Below are positions 8,201 to 16,545 of a DNA stretch of 64,000 bases, piece by piece. The translations under genes were made by a program, and so were the position numbers. Where the stretch lies: assembly GCA_026707945.1 (NCBI GenBank), contig JAPOVV010000110.1, forward strand, positions 124,001-188,000, given 5' to 3'. Position 1 is the first letter of the stretch. Each line of letters starts with the position of its first letter. Source of the stretch: Gammaproteobacteria bacterium. GTDB lineage: Bacteria; Pseudomonadota; Gammaproteobacteria; Pseudomonadales; Azotimanducaceae. The notes below the pieces were generated by a model. It saw only the letters and a list, made by a program, of their open reading frames with translations. It made no database searches and was not told the origin of the DNA.

Positions 8201-10065
8201 TTACCGTTCACGGTGACGGATTCGATGCCTTCAACGCTTAGTAGCTCGGCTTCAATGCGCGACATCACGTCGACGGCCGCATCAATGCTGCGTTCGCCAC
8301 GGTCAAACATCACATTGAGTTGTACGCTGTCCGCGTTCTGTGCTCCTCTTGCCGAACTCCCCGTCAGCACCGGAATCCACGCGAAGAAGATCGTGAGAAG
8401 GACCGCGAACACCACACCTGTCAACCACGACGCGGGATGTCGCAACGCTGACTTAGAAAACCCAGTCAATAGCACCCGTAGAAAGTCGGGTGCGACTAAG
8501 CCCCCACGTTTTTCGTGTACTTCGCGCTGACGTTCAACTCGCTTCAATGCTGCAGGCGCGGCAAGTCGATGCGCGAGAAGTGGCACCAACCCAATAGCGA
8601 CAAATAAAGACGTGCCGATCGGCAATAACAACGACACAGCAACGATCGTCATGAATTCCTGAATGAAAGTGTTCTCAAGGTCGATCAAGACGAGAGGTAG
8701 AAAGACGATCGCGGTCGTCAAACTTGCGGCCGAGATGGCCCGAATAGTTCGTCGCAAACCTTTCTCAGCAGCTTCTGCGATCGGAACTTGACGCTCGACG
8801 CCACGCAAGATAGCTTCATAGACCACCACACTGTTGTCGACGAGTAACCCTGTAGAAACCGCCAAACCAAATAGCGTGAGAAGATTGATTCCGTAACCGA
8901 AGAGGTAAAGTAATGCCAACGCGAGCACGATGCTGACCGGTACGGCCACGCCTACTACCAGTACGGCTCGCCACTGTCGTAGGAATACAAACAATGCGAG
9001 CATGGATAGCCCTAGTCCCATCAAACCGAGTTTGGTCAGTCGCGATAGCTGATCGCCAACCTGCTCGGACGCATCCTGCAACACGACCAAGTCAATGCCC
9101 ATTGACTCGAGTTCTGCTCGTACTTCGTCTACCCGATTTCGCAGTTCGTCGCCGAGCGCAACTAAATTGGCTGTTTCCTCCTGATAGATAGTGATACCGA
9201 CCGCTTCTTCACCGTTAACGCGATAAAACGAATCATGTGAGGCGTAACCAAAGAAAACGTCACTCGTATGGCGTAGTTCCGCAGGTGATTGACTTGATAT
9301 CTGCGTGTTCTCAAGTGTCTGAAGATTTCGCACTCGTCCGTCAAACATGACAGGTGTAGCACCCGTTTCATCCTCCAGATTACCCATGTAGCGCAGCGCA
9401 CCCGTAGTGCGTTCGATAGCTTGGGTGATGTCTTCGGTATTAATACCAAGCATTGCCGCGGCAGTTGGATCAACCTGCACGACGACTTGCCTGCCACCCC
9501 CACCCGACGTCGATGCTTGTGCCACACCCGGTACCGACGCAAAACGTGGTGCAATCACATCAGCCGCAATATCGAACAGTACATCTGTATCCCCAGTACC
9601 GCCAACAACGGAGATGTCCATGACAAACGTATCGAACGCGCTTGTATTCGCTGCGCGTACGCCGATATACGTGGAATTACGAGGTTGTTCTCTCTGCAGC
9701 CGTGAGGCGATGCGTCTCACCTCGTACTCTCGAATCTTGATATCCGTATCCGGCTTAAACTCAATCCTCAGATTGCCCTGAAAACCACGAATCTCACCCG
9801 TTGTTTCGCGCACGTCGGGGATCGCGCCTATTCGTGATTCGAGCTTGTTCAGAATTTCACGCTCTAGTAACTCGGGACTACTGTTTTGGCGCGAGAAGAC
9901 GACAGTTAATGTCTCGCCTTCAAGCGACGGGAAGAGCGCGATTGGCATCCTTTGCACCGCAATCAGACCTAACAGGAGGCATGCGAGAAACAGCATGCTC
10001 GTCGCCATTGGGCGTCTGATTGGCAGACTCAGTATCGCGCTACTGTTAAAAGAACGTGGTGCCAC
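5287..10065 (-). CDS. RND transporter fused to an ABC ATPase domain (1592 aa)
   Basis: One uninterrupted frame. Residues about 1-1050 form a complete RND pump: TM1 near 21-38, a large periplasmic loop, TM2-6 near 345-525, a second periplasmic loop, and TM8-12 near 880-1045. In TM4 the AcrB Asp-Asp pair reads D410-N411, and the position of the AcrB TM10 lysine reads N952. Extra helices follow. LLEVKHLGKIYG (about 1117-1128) looks like the start of an ABC domain. About 190 residues with more membrane helices come next, and then the ABC core: Walker A GPNGAGKTT (1337-1345), signature LSGGM (1436-1440), Walker B with D1460-E1461, and the H-loop STHVVDD. It overlaps the next permease gene by 4 bases, so the two probably form one transporter. 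Ordinary RND pumps are about 1050 residues and carry no ATPase. Confidence 0.9.
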   Translation of the reverse strand: MAPRSFNSSAILSLPIRRPMATSMLFLACLLLGLIAVQRMPIALFPSLEGETLTVVFSRQNSSPELLEREILNKLESRIGAIPDVRETTGEIRGFQGNLRIEFKPDTDIKIREYEVRRIASRLQREQPRNSTYIGVRAANTSAFDTFVMDISVVGGTGDTDVLFDIAADVIAPRFASVPGVAQASTSGGGGRQVVVQVDPTAAAMLGINTEDITQAIERTTGALRYMGNLEDETGATPVMFDGRVRNLQTLENTQISSQSPAELRHTSDVFFGYASHDSFYRVNGEEAVGITIYQEETANLVALGDELRNRVDEVRAELESMGIDLVVLQDASEQVGDQLSRLTKLGLMGLGLSMLALFVFLRQWRAVLVVGVAVPVSIVLALALLYLFGYGINLLTLFGLAVSTGLLVDNSVVVYEAILRGVERQVPIAEAAEKGLRRTIRAISAASLTTAIVFLPLVLIDLENTFIQEFMTIVAVSLLLPIGTSLFVAIGLVPLLAHRLAAPAALKRVERQREVHEKRGGLVAPDFLRVLLTGFSKSALRHPASWLTGVVFAVLLTIFFAWIPVLTGSSARGAQNADSVQLNVMFDRGERSIDAAVDVMSRIEAELLSVEGIESVTVNGNKEGAQLTVQFVDLDERPKGLTVGSVRGRVSKLASKLRGIDVMRPGEQEYGSERRRRASSRFNDAPPGRIVVSGPDSQTLWNLADDIEERLEGANFIAGAWVAAPRGNPELWVRPNESVLDSLGLRLSDVLGNLNIAGTEGVQMATDYALPSGREIPIVVERIGVRDETTSLADLRNMRINTTAGAIRLETVATARQMRPLPVIVHKNGRREMAVNYRLSNSAPSSGDALEAVREQINQMVASAPRPPEYVIETPEPNEDVSAASKVLLPALLFLFLVLAMTFESLSLPVLVLLALPLTMLGSGWVLFLTGKSMEPGVLVGMLALVGLTVNPAILLVDRMQRKTLDAGWSRGAAALSAMRERTRPVLLVTATTIAALAPLAVSTGRENEIWPGFAVTVIGGLITSALLTLLVIPVGYILLHRLDRIFGRVGPWLMVGWLGTTTALMTWLIWVELLVSILWQFVVALLVGGCLLALIVMFFRKQEPPEPHSDGGPPLLEVKHLGKIYGLPGPLRATIEQRKEFIRRVIERGGEMFSRADSVEKAIVLLIVAGGFGAISYLTIEGLWGLLAALGVACCIGLFTYEIRSLLGRVDETGTVIPNALVTALVYGLPWVAIAINVYVVNVKPTLANEAPEVPLIWPIVIVIVLFVLQFMRRSAVRQIRGDVPERVEGFLRYPRTFVRRWSKRFAGLDMQGDEVKALAGVDFVAERGMIGILGPNGAGKTTLLRQMAGILEPTSGVVALGGISISLLRKHLARWIGYLPQDSGLPAGSTPKAYLMYYAGLYEIPVIDREERVDGLLKEVGLEEKQDDAIGSLSGGMRQRVAVARTLLRLPPIIIVDEPTVGLDPRERIRFRNLLSRLAQNRIVLFSTHVVDDVAVACDRVLVLARNQMQFDGAPSELSTYAEDKVWTFEQAEDVAFELPKDAILVNETPTGGGQVRRRVLANEAPVDDAIQVDANLEDGYLWLIGDTT

Positions 10066-10248
10066 GGTGAGAGTTTGTGAGTTCTGGTGTTAAGTATCGG
10101 TAGTGACAGTCGACGCAATGCCAAGTGGGTACTCGTACCTCACTACAACAGTGGCGTCGATGGCTATGCGCACGAAATCAGCATTTTAGTCCGCCAAAAC
10201 ACCGATCGACAAGGAGCCCGAGACGGACGATTCAATCGACTGGTTAGT

Positions 10249-10276
10249 TTGAAATTTCAAGTTTTTGTGGCATAGT
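10249..10276 (+). promoter_or_regulatory. Possible sigma-70 promoter for the PuuD-like gene
   Basis: TTGAAA (10249-10254), a 16-base spacer and CATAGT (10271-10276) give a plausible promoter with a start site about 50 bases before the ATG at 10333. The -35 lies inside a perfect 12-base palindrome TTGAAATTTCAA (10249-10260), which could be an operator. The rest of the 267-base divergent gap (10066-10332) shows nothing else I can name; the promoter of the RND-ABC pair must also be there. Confidence 0.35.
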
Positions 10277-10332
10277 TTGCGACGGGTAACGCGGTAACAC
10301 TGTGCCCGTTCATCGTCCGCGAGGGAAAACGC

Positions 10333-11004
10333 ATGGAATTTATGGAAGTCATCAACTACCTAGCGCGCTGGGGTCATTACGTATTTGGTGTTGCGTGGAT
10401 CGGTTTGCTTTATTACTTCAATTTTGTTCAAGGTGGCTTCGCCGCAAGTGCTTCAGATTCCACCAAGGTGGAACTGTTTACCAAGCTAGTACCGACAGCG
10501 CTTTGGTATTTCCGGTGGGCTGCAATGCTGACGTTCCTGACAGGTTTGCTATTGCTTTATTTCGTCCATCATGTTGGTCTACTTACGAGTGGTCTTCTAA
10601 TCGGTGGTCTCATGGCAACCATCATGTTCCTAAATGTTTGGTTGGTGATCTGGCCGAATCAAAAAATCGTCATCGCATCGAACGAATCAGTTGCCGGCGG
10701 CGGAGAAGCAGACCCAGGTCAAGCCGATGCTGCGGCTAAAGCACTATTGGCATCACGTACAAATACGTTCCTCTCACTTCCGATGCTATTTCTAATGGGA
10801 AGTTCAGCACACGGGGTAGCATGGATGAAAGGAGATGCTTGGAATCAACCGGGCTATGATTTTTGGATATTACTGATACTCGTCCTGCTGATCGAAGGTA
10901 ATGCGCTGTTCGGTAAAACGGGACCAATTACAACGGTCAAAGGCGTTATCGGTAGCAGTGTCGTACTAACGATTGTCGTGATGGCAGTGCTTGCTTGGCT
11001 ATAG
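10333..11004 (+). CDS. PuuD-like membrane protein (urate hydroxylase N-terminal domain family)
   Basis: 223 residues with about six membrane helices. The N-terminal segment RWGHYVFGVAWIGLLYYFNF, the VIWPNQKIVI loop and the SLPMLFLMGSSAHG segment match the membrane domain of PuuD, a urate hydroxylase with a haem-binding membrane part. Full PuuD proteins carry a C-terminal cytochrome c domain; it is absent here, since no CxxCH occurs. Urate oxidation is therefore only a family-based suggestion. The histidines in the first and fifth helices could still hold haem. The start is supported by GAGGG 7 bases upstream. A strong terminator follows, so it is a single-gene unit. Confidence 0.75.
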   Translation: MEFMEVINYLARWGHYVFGVAWIGLLYYFNFVQGGFAASASDSTKVELFTKLVPTALWYFRWAAMLTFLTGLLLLYFVHHVGLLTSGLLIGGLMATIMFLNVWLVIWPNQKIVIASNESVAGGGEADPGQADAAAKALLASRTNTFLSLPMLFLMGSSAHGVAWMKGDAWNQPGYDFWILLILVLLIEGNALFGKTGPITTVKGVIGSSVVLTIVVMAVLAWL

Positions 11005-11031
11005 AGCACTAGTCAACTGGCGTAACAACAT

Positions 11032-11062
11032 AAGGGGTCTCGATTGAGACCCCTTTCTAATT
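11032..11062 (+). terminator. Rho-independent terminator
   Basis: A perfect 10-bp stem AAGGGGTCTC / GAGACCCCTT (11032-11041 with 11046-11055) has a GATT loop and is followed by a T-rich tract. It lies 28 bases after the PuuD-like gene. Confidence 0.9.
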
Positions 11063-11283
11063 TGTTCGCATCGAATCGGTTCGTGTCGGAAACGTAAGGT
11101 TCACCTTACGTCCAAGCTCGAACTTGCTTCAGCGATTCCAGAGATACATTAGAAATCCAACCGAAGACTGGACTTTTCATCTGTCAATATGTCAAACGAG
11201 AAGACATTGTGTCTCGCCATGCTGCATATAGGTTGCACAGTCAGTTAAACTAAGCCCTGCTTTCTCCCACCCGCGAATCACCA
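11063..11283 (+). promoter_or_regulatory. Non-coding upstream region of the coiled-coil gene, with an inverted repeat
   Basis: The stretch between the terminator and the TTG start at 11284 has no convincing gene. It contains ACGTAAGGT (11092-11100) and its exact inverse ACCTTACGT (11103-11111) with a 2-base gap, a possible operator or small hairpin. No clear ribosome-binding site precedes the TTG. Confidence 0.3.
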
Positions 11284-11976
11284 TTGAGCGACGATTCACT
11301 CGTACCTGGTCGTATATCACCGACCGCTGACCCAGAAGGGAACTATCGACGCAACAACCGTTCATCTTCCGGTCGGACGGTGTTGATCATGACATTCCTA
11401 CTACTGTTTCTAGTCGTAGGCCTCGTTGCCCTGGGTTGGCTAATTTGGCAACAACAACAGTCAATGACTTTGATGAGCGAACAGTTGACCGAAGCTCACG
11501 AGCAAGTTACTAATCTCTCGAATCAGCTCACGGACACAGAATCTAATATGACTGCAACCGTCCAAGATGCGGACCAGCAGATCGCTACCAATGAATCCGA
11601 GATACGAAAACTCTGGGATTTAAGCAACAAACGAAATAAAGGTTGGATTCAGACGAACCAAGCCAATATCGCGACCAATCAGGTCGAACTTGAGGCGACG
11701 CGTCGTACGCTGAACCAGATCGAAACAGACCTTAACACATCGTTAGCAAGCGTCGTGGCACAACAACGTGACCTTACCGACAAGATCAATGTGCTCACCA
11801 GACAAACAAGCCAGTTGAGTGACACAGTGAAGCGGCAAGTTGAACAGAACACTCAGTCTATTCAAGCGATCGATGTTTCCCGCCAACAAAACAATCAGCG
11901 TCTTTTAGATACGTCACGTCGGGTCAGCAATATTGAGAGTCGTTTGAATGCAGTGGAAAGTAGACCCGGCCTCTAA
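11284..11976 (+). CDS. Single-pass membrane protein with a long coiled coil
   Basis: 230 residues. A polar cytoplasmic tail of about 30 residues is followed by one strongly hydrophobic helix at about 32-55. From there to the C-terminus the protein is rich in Q, N, T and E with heptad-like spacing (repeated LTE, LTD, QI, NI), so it is predicted to be an extended periplasmic coiled coil. I do not recognise a family with a known job; such layouts are common in envelope scaffold proteins. The start is TTG without a visible ribosome-binding site and is uncertain. The gene ends one base before the convergent luciferase-like gene. Confidence 0.65.
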   Translation: MSDDSLVPGRISPTADPEGNYRRNNRSSSGRTVLIMTFLLLFLVVGLVALGWLIWQQQQSMTLMSEQLTEAHEQVTNLSNQLTDTESNMTATVQDADQQIATNESEIRKLWDLSNKRNKGWIQTNQANIATNQVELEATRRTLNQIETDLNTSLASVVAQQRDLTDKINVLTRQTSQLSDTVKRQVEQNTQSIQAIDVSRQQNNQRLLDTSRRVSNIESRLNAVESRPGL

Positions 11977-11977
11977 A

Positions 11978-12811
11978 CTATTCCTGTAACTCTTCGAGTG
12001 CGCTCCGCATCGTCGGCACGTGTTCGGAGACACTAATTCCGCCACCAAGCGTTCTCAGACAAAGGTGCGTAAGTCCTAGTTCCTGCCAGCCTGTGAGGCG
12101 TTCTTGCCACTCGTGTTGACGAGGTCCGACTACAGCGACCCCCGCTTCCATGCCTAGTTCCGCTGGATCTCTCCCTGCTTCAACAGCAAACGCATTGATG
12201 CTGTCGCGCACCTCGGGAAATTGGGTTGGATCGCACAATACAAACCAACCATCCGCTAGTGCTCCGATTCTCTGACGTACCGCTTTCGAGGGCACGCCCG
12301 CCCCGCCAATCCACATCGGGATTGGTTGCTGAACTGGGAGCGGATCAATATATACCTCGGGAGAAATGGCGTCATAAGTTGTGTCTCCTTGTATGGATTC
12401 ACCACGCCAAAGCTTCTGTAGTAACGCCATTTGCTCAGAGCACCGACGACCGCGTTGTCGGAAATTCACGCCCATAGACTCGTACTCCTCGACACTTCCG
12501 CCGACGCCGATTCCCAACCGTACGCGACCACCACTCAGTCGGTCCAATTCCGCGGCTTGCTTTGCGAACAGCACGGTTTGTCTTGCCGGTAGCACGATGA
12601 CCGAAGGTACGAGTTCGATTTTTGTCGTCACTGCAGCGATGTAGCTGAGAAGCATCATCGGTTCGTGCAGGTGGCCACTGTTTCTGCGAAACACTTGATC
12701 GGGGACACGCAAGTGTGTAAGTCCCAGGTCCTCAGCCGCTTGTGCAAAGTCCTTAATCGCGATCAAGTCATCGCGCATTTCTCTTACTGGTAACGAAATG
12801 CCAATCTTCAT
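11978..12811 (-). CDS. Luciferase-like monooxygenase (LLM class, F420/FMN type)
   Basis: 277 residues. The barrel start MKIGISLPVRE, the LSYIAAVTTKIELVPSV segment, the LDRLSGGRVRLGIGVGG motif and PMWIGGAG are standard for bacterial LLM-class flavin or F420-dependent oxidoreductases. Short members of this kind are often annotated as F420-dependent, but the cofactor cannot be settled from sequence alone. It lies 39 bases downstream of the acyltransferase gene on the same strand, though the two have no obvious shared role. Confidence 0.85.
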   Translation of the reverse strand: MKIGISLPVREMRDDLIAIKDFAQAAEDLGLTHLRVPDQVFRRNSGHLHEPMMLLSYIAAVTTKIELVPSVIVLPARQTVLFAKQAAELDRLSGGRVRLGIGVGGSVEEYESMGVNFRQRGRRCSEQMALLQKLWRGESIQGDTTYDAISPEVYIDPLPVQQPIPMWIGGAGVPSKAVRQRIGALADGWFVLCDPTQFPEVRDSINAFAVEAGRDPAELGMEAGVAVVGPRQHEWQERLTGWQELGLTHLCLRTLGGGISVSEHVPTMRSALEELQE

Positions 12812-12850
12812 TCGAATATATACCTCAAAGTGATTTCACCGCACGGTAGC

Positions 12851-13693
12851 TTATGGGCTTCTCATCAGCTGCCGATCCTTTTCATTCCAAAGGTCGTTTA
12901 ACCAGTTAGTCAGCAGCTGTTGGTCCGTAGAAGGTTTAGGAATCTCCTCAACAACGAGCTGAACGCCCCCTGATTGACCCGAAAGTAAATCCCAAAAGCC
13001 AGGTACTTGACCCTGATATTGAATTGTCGCATTAAGGACAGTCTCCACGCGATCTTCCAATACAACGAGGGTCTGCAGTACGCCGCCCCTCCGTGGTTGC
13101 AACAGATTCTCATAGGGGGAACCTCGAGCGTCACGCTTAGATTGCGTGAAACGCGTACCCTCGACGAAATTGATGACGGCGACCGGCTTGTCGAGAAATC
13201 GTCTACCTTCGCGCTTCAAGACGGCTTCGTTGACTTCCCTCTGCGTTGCGCTGAGACCCCGTCCTTTCGAACTTGCGCGATAAACGTAAGGAAAACCCAG
13301 AAACCACATCGCCAACCCGACAAACGGTACCCAAATGAGCTCATGTTTGGTGAAGAACTTAAGCACCGGAGCAACGTCTCTGAAGCTCACCTGCAAAACC
13401 ACGATATCAACCCAACTCTGGTGGTTGCACACAATCACTTGCCAGTCACGTCGGTTGTTGAGTTGAGGCGGCAACTGGACCTCGATGTCGATCAGGCGGC
13501 AGATGCGTATTAACCAGCGGAACGAACTAACCCATACGTCAATGACGACGTCCATGGGATAGGCCAACATTCGACGAAAGCTGGATATAGGGACGATGAG
13601 TCGAATTACGCCCAGCACATAAAGTGGTATGCAGACCAGCACGGTGGTCATTGCCAATACGAACGCGGAGAAGCCGCCGACGATTCTTCGCAT
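12851..13693 (-). CDS. Lysophospholipid acyltransferase family protein (YihG-like)
   Basis: 280 residues. Two N-terminal hydrophobic segments come first, then NHQSWVD (NHx4D catalytic motif, about residues 91-97), then FVEGTRFT (EGTR acyl-acceptor-binding motif, about 174-181). This is the signature order of 1-acyl-glycerol-3-phosphate acyltransferases. The rest, including VYRASSKG and the late PYENLLQPRRGG segment, resembles the YihG branch of inner-membrane acyltransferases. It is expected to modify a phospholipid at the inner membrane. The SLC13-type gene ends only 5 bases upstream, so they are probably co-transcribed. Confidence 0.85.
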   Translation of the reverse strand: MRRIVGGFSAFVLAMTTVLVCIPLYVLGVIRLIVPISSFRRMLAYPMDVVIDVWVSSFRWLIRICRLIDIEVQLPPQLNNRRDWQVIVCNHQSWVDIVVLQVSFRDVAPVLKFFTKHELIWVPFVGLAMWFLGFPYVYRASSKGRGLSATQREVNEAVLKREGRRFLDKPVAVINFVEGTRFTQSKRDARGSPYENLLQPRRGGVLQTLVVLEDRVETVLNATIQYQGQVPGFWDLLSGQSGGVQLVVEEIPKPSTDQQLLTNWLNDLWNEKDRQLMRSP

Positions 13694-13698
13694 GAAAA

Positions 13699-15078
13699 CT
13701 ACCGTACAACAAAGTAGCAGATCGTTGCGATCAATACGACACCGAGCAGATTCAGCACAAACCCCTCACGCACCATACGTGTCAACGGGAATCGATTCGT
13801 CGAGAAAACGATAACATTCGGTGGTGTTGCCACTGGCAGCATAAAAGCACAACTCGCGCTCATCGCTGCCGGCACCATCAAAAGTCGCGGATCGACTGCT
13901 GCCGCAACGGCCGCCGCCGCGAGAATAGGCATGAGCAGCGTGGTAGTCGCTGTATTGCTTGTCGCTTCGGTTAAAAACGTGACACCAAGGCAAATCATTG
14001 CCATCATCAGTAAGACTTCCCACGATGCAACGTTAGTGAGGTATGCCCCTAGCACTTCGCTAAGTCCTGACGCCACAAACGCCTTCGCGATGCTGATGCC
14101 GGCACCGAATAGGAGGAGCATGCCCCACGGAATCTTGATTGCGGTATCCCAATCAAGCAAGCGTCCTTTGTCTCCGTTTGGAATGACGAACATCAAGATG
14201 ACAGCAATGAAGGCAACCATCGCGTCATTCGTATAAGGCACATCAAACCAGGCGGACCAGCCGCCGAACGGGCTAGTCCGCGTGACCCAACCCAACGCCG
14301 TGCAAACGAAAACAATCATCACGCGCCGCTCGTGAGGCGTCCATGCGCCCACGTCGGGGATACTCACTTCTCCGGTGTACTTCAAATTGCGGGTTAACCA
14401 GAATCCTGCGACTGGTAGTAGAACGACCACCACCGGTAGTCCCCACGCCATCCACTGGCCAAATGAAATAGTTTCACCGAAGGTCACCGCATATACCGCG
14501 ATAAACTCGAGATTTGGCGGCGTGCCTATCGGCGTTCCGATGCCACCAATACTCGCACCATACGCAATACCGAGTAGGAGGGGTACGGAAAGTTCCTTGT
14601 CCGGTGATTTTTCGACTACGGCAATTGCGACGGGCAACATCATCAAGGCAGTCGCTGTGTTTGAAATCCACATGGACAACACCGCAGTAGCGACCATAAA
14701 GCCGAATACCAAACTTCGGCTACTGCCCCCACCGAAGAGCTTGACCATATTCATGGCAAGCCGAAGATGCGCTCCACTCTTTTCAACAGCCGTAGAGAGG
14801 AGAAATCCACCTAGCAACAAGAGCACGAGAGGACTGCCATATGCCGTCGATATCTCGGACATCGGTAACACGCCAAACATGGGTAGGAGTGCAAGTGGTG
14901 CAAGAGACGTGACAGGTATCGGAACTGCGTCGCTAATCCACCAGACTAGACAGAGACTGGTAACGCCTGCAGTGATCGCCGCAGGTTTTTCGAGTCCGAG
15001 TTGAAAAGTTACGAATGCGACAATTAGCGCAGTAACCGGGCCAAGCGCCATCAAAACAGTGCGCATGCGTTCGTTCAC
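13699..15078 (-). CDS. SLC13/DASS family sodium:dicarboxylate symporter
   Basis: 459 residues with about 11-12 hydrophobic segments. Two SNT signatures, which in this family form the sodium and carboxylate sites, are visible: SNTATALMMLPV in the first half and TEATSNTATTTLLMPI in the second. The end PPNVIVFSTNRFPLTRMVREG is also typical. The predicted role is sodium-driven uptake of C4-dicarboxylates or a similar anion. Start options are GTG at 15078 or ATG at 15066. It is divergent from sbcB with only 15 bases between starts, so its promoter must lie within the sbcB gene or further upstream. Confidence 0.92.
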   Translation of the reverse strand: MNERMRTVLMALGPVTALIVAFVTFQLGLEKPAAITAGVTSLCLVWWISDAVPIPVTSLAPLALLPMFGVLPMSEISTAYGSPLVLLLLGGFLLSTAVEKSGAHLRLAMNMVKLFGGGSSRSLVFGFMVATAVLSMWISNTATALMMLPVAIAVVEKSPDKELSVPLLLGIAYGASIGGIGTPIGTPPNLEFIAVYAVTFGETISFGQWMAWGLPVVVVLLPVAGFWLTRNLKYTGEVSIPDVGAWTPHERRVMIVFVCTALGWVTRTSPFGGWSAWFDVPYTNDAMVAFIAVILMFVIPNGDKGRLLDWDTAIKIPWGMLLLFGAGISIAKAFVASGLSEVLGAYLTNVASWEVLLMMAMICLGVTFLTEATSNTATTTLLMPILAAAAVAAAVDPRLLMVPAAMSASCAFMLPVATPPNVIVFSTNRFPLTRMVREGFVLNLLGVVLIATICYFVVR

Positions 15079-15093
15079 GCTTATTGAGTCTTC

Positions 15094-16545
15094 ATGGCAA
15101 CTTCTTCGAATTCATTTTATTGGTACGACTTAGAGACCACCGGGCTGGAAACTCGCTGGGATCGCATCACGCAATTCGCCGGTCAACGCACCGACTTGGA
15201 CATGAATGTGATCGGTGATCCCTTCGTCACCTATGTCCAACCGCCGCCAGAAGTGTTGCCAGACCCGGAGTCAGCCCTCATCACGGGGATCACACCACAA
15301 CACTTACAAGCGGAAGGAATCAGCGAATGGGAAGCGATCAATCGAATTCATAGCCACTTAAGCCAACCGGACACGTGCACGATTGGGTACAACAATCTTT
15401 CGTTCGACGATGAATTCGTGCGCTTCGCGTTATACAGAAATCTTCTGCCGCCCTACAAGCGGGAGTTCAATCGAGGTAACAGCCGTTTTGATCTTTACAC
15501 CGTCGTGAAAGCGGCTGCCGCAATGCGTCCCGATCGCATTGAATGGCCTTTCAACGATGAGGGTGAGATTTCGCCGAACTTGAGTGCCCTTGCCCAAGCG
15601 AACGGTATCGACCCGAGTGGTGCACACGACGCACTCTCGGATGTGCAAATGTCGATTGCCGTGGCACGTCTGATTAAACGTGCGGAACCCAAAATGTGGA
15701 CGTACCTATACAACCACAGATCCAGACAGGAAATCGAACGGGTCCTGCGTGACGGTAGTGGGTTCTACCTACATGTTGCGTCCATCTACGGCGCGAAGCG
15801 TCGATTCGCCGCTCCGATTCGTGTCCTAGCGACCAACCCGGCTATCGGATCACGTGTATTAGTCGCGGATTTGACCGCGGACCTCAGCATGCTTGAAACG
15901 GCGACTCCCGACGAACTCCACCAAGCCCGTTTCTTAAGCAAGCAAGAAGCCGAAGCAACCAATCGAAAGCGACTTGCACTGAGCGAGGTCGCCACAAATA
16001 AATGCCCCGTATTTGTCGGCCTCGATGTACTTGGTGACACCTTGGCGAACCGCCTACAGGTCGATGTCGATGTACTAAACCACAACATTGAACTCATCGA
16101 ACGCATCGGACAACAAGATTTGGAATCGCGCATGCACGAGATGATGCGTATCTCAAACGAACGACATACCGCAGATTCCAATTTAGACGTTTCTGAGCGC
16201 CTTTACGACGGATTCATCAACCGCAAAGACGAAAATCTATGTGAATCAATCCATGAGGCGATCAAGCAAGGTACTCCTTGGCCAGAAGTGATAACTGACG
16301 ACGACAGAATACACGCGCTTGCTAGTCGACTAAAGCGCGATCTCGTTGCTGACGAATCGGGACTAACCGAAGATCACCGCGCGTTCGTTCAATCAATGCT
16401 CAATCGCGATGAAGTTGGGTTCCACGCGCGAAACGCACGTATAAAGGAACTTCGCGACGGTGAGTTGAGCACCGAGCAAGAGCAAATCCTCAACGACGTA
16501 GAAACCTACATTGAGATTATCGCAACGCAATATGGAATCCGATAA
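15094..16545 (+). CDS. sbcB: Exodeoxyribonuclease I
   Basis: 483 residues, close to E. coli exonuclease I. The DEDD-type nuclease motifs are visible: WYDLETTGLE at the N-terminus (Asp and Glu metal ligands), TIGYNNLSFDDEF in the middle, and HDALSDVQMS (about residue 175-185). The ExoI-specific middle and C-terminal regions follow, including GLDVLGDTLANRLQVD. The enzyme degrades single-stranded DNA 3' to 5' in recombination and mismatch repair. It opens a long plus-strand run; the next gene starts inside its last 14 bases. Confidence 0.96.
   Translation: MATSSNSFYWYDLETTGLETRWDRITQFAGQRTDLDMNVIGDPFVTYVQPPPEVLPDPESALITGITPQHLQAEGISEWEAINRIHSHLSQPDTCTIGYNNLSFDDEFVRFALYRNLLPPYKREFNRGNSRFDLYTVVKAAAAMRPDRIEWPFNDEGEISPNLSALAQANGIDPSGAHDALSDVQMSIAVARLIKRAEPKMWTYLYNHRSRQEIERVLRDGSGFYLHVASIYGAKRRFAAPIRVLATNPAIGSRVLVADLTADLSMLETATPDELHQARFLSKQEAEATNRKRLALSEVATNKCPVFVGLDVLGDTLANRLQVDVDVLNHNIELIERIGQQDLESRMHEMMRISNERHTADSNLDVSERLYDGFINRKDENLCESIHEAIKQGTPWPEVITDDDRIHALASRLKRDLVADESGLTEDHRAFVQSMLNRDEVGFHARNARIKELRDGELSTEQEQILNDVETYIEIIATQYGIR

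Noticed and set aside
8833..8838. Asp-Asn in place of the AcrB Asp-Asp pair as proof that the RND part lost proton coupling
   Set aside because: Other RND subfamilies also carry Asp-Asn and an Asn in place of the TM10 Lys, so this alone is not evidence.
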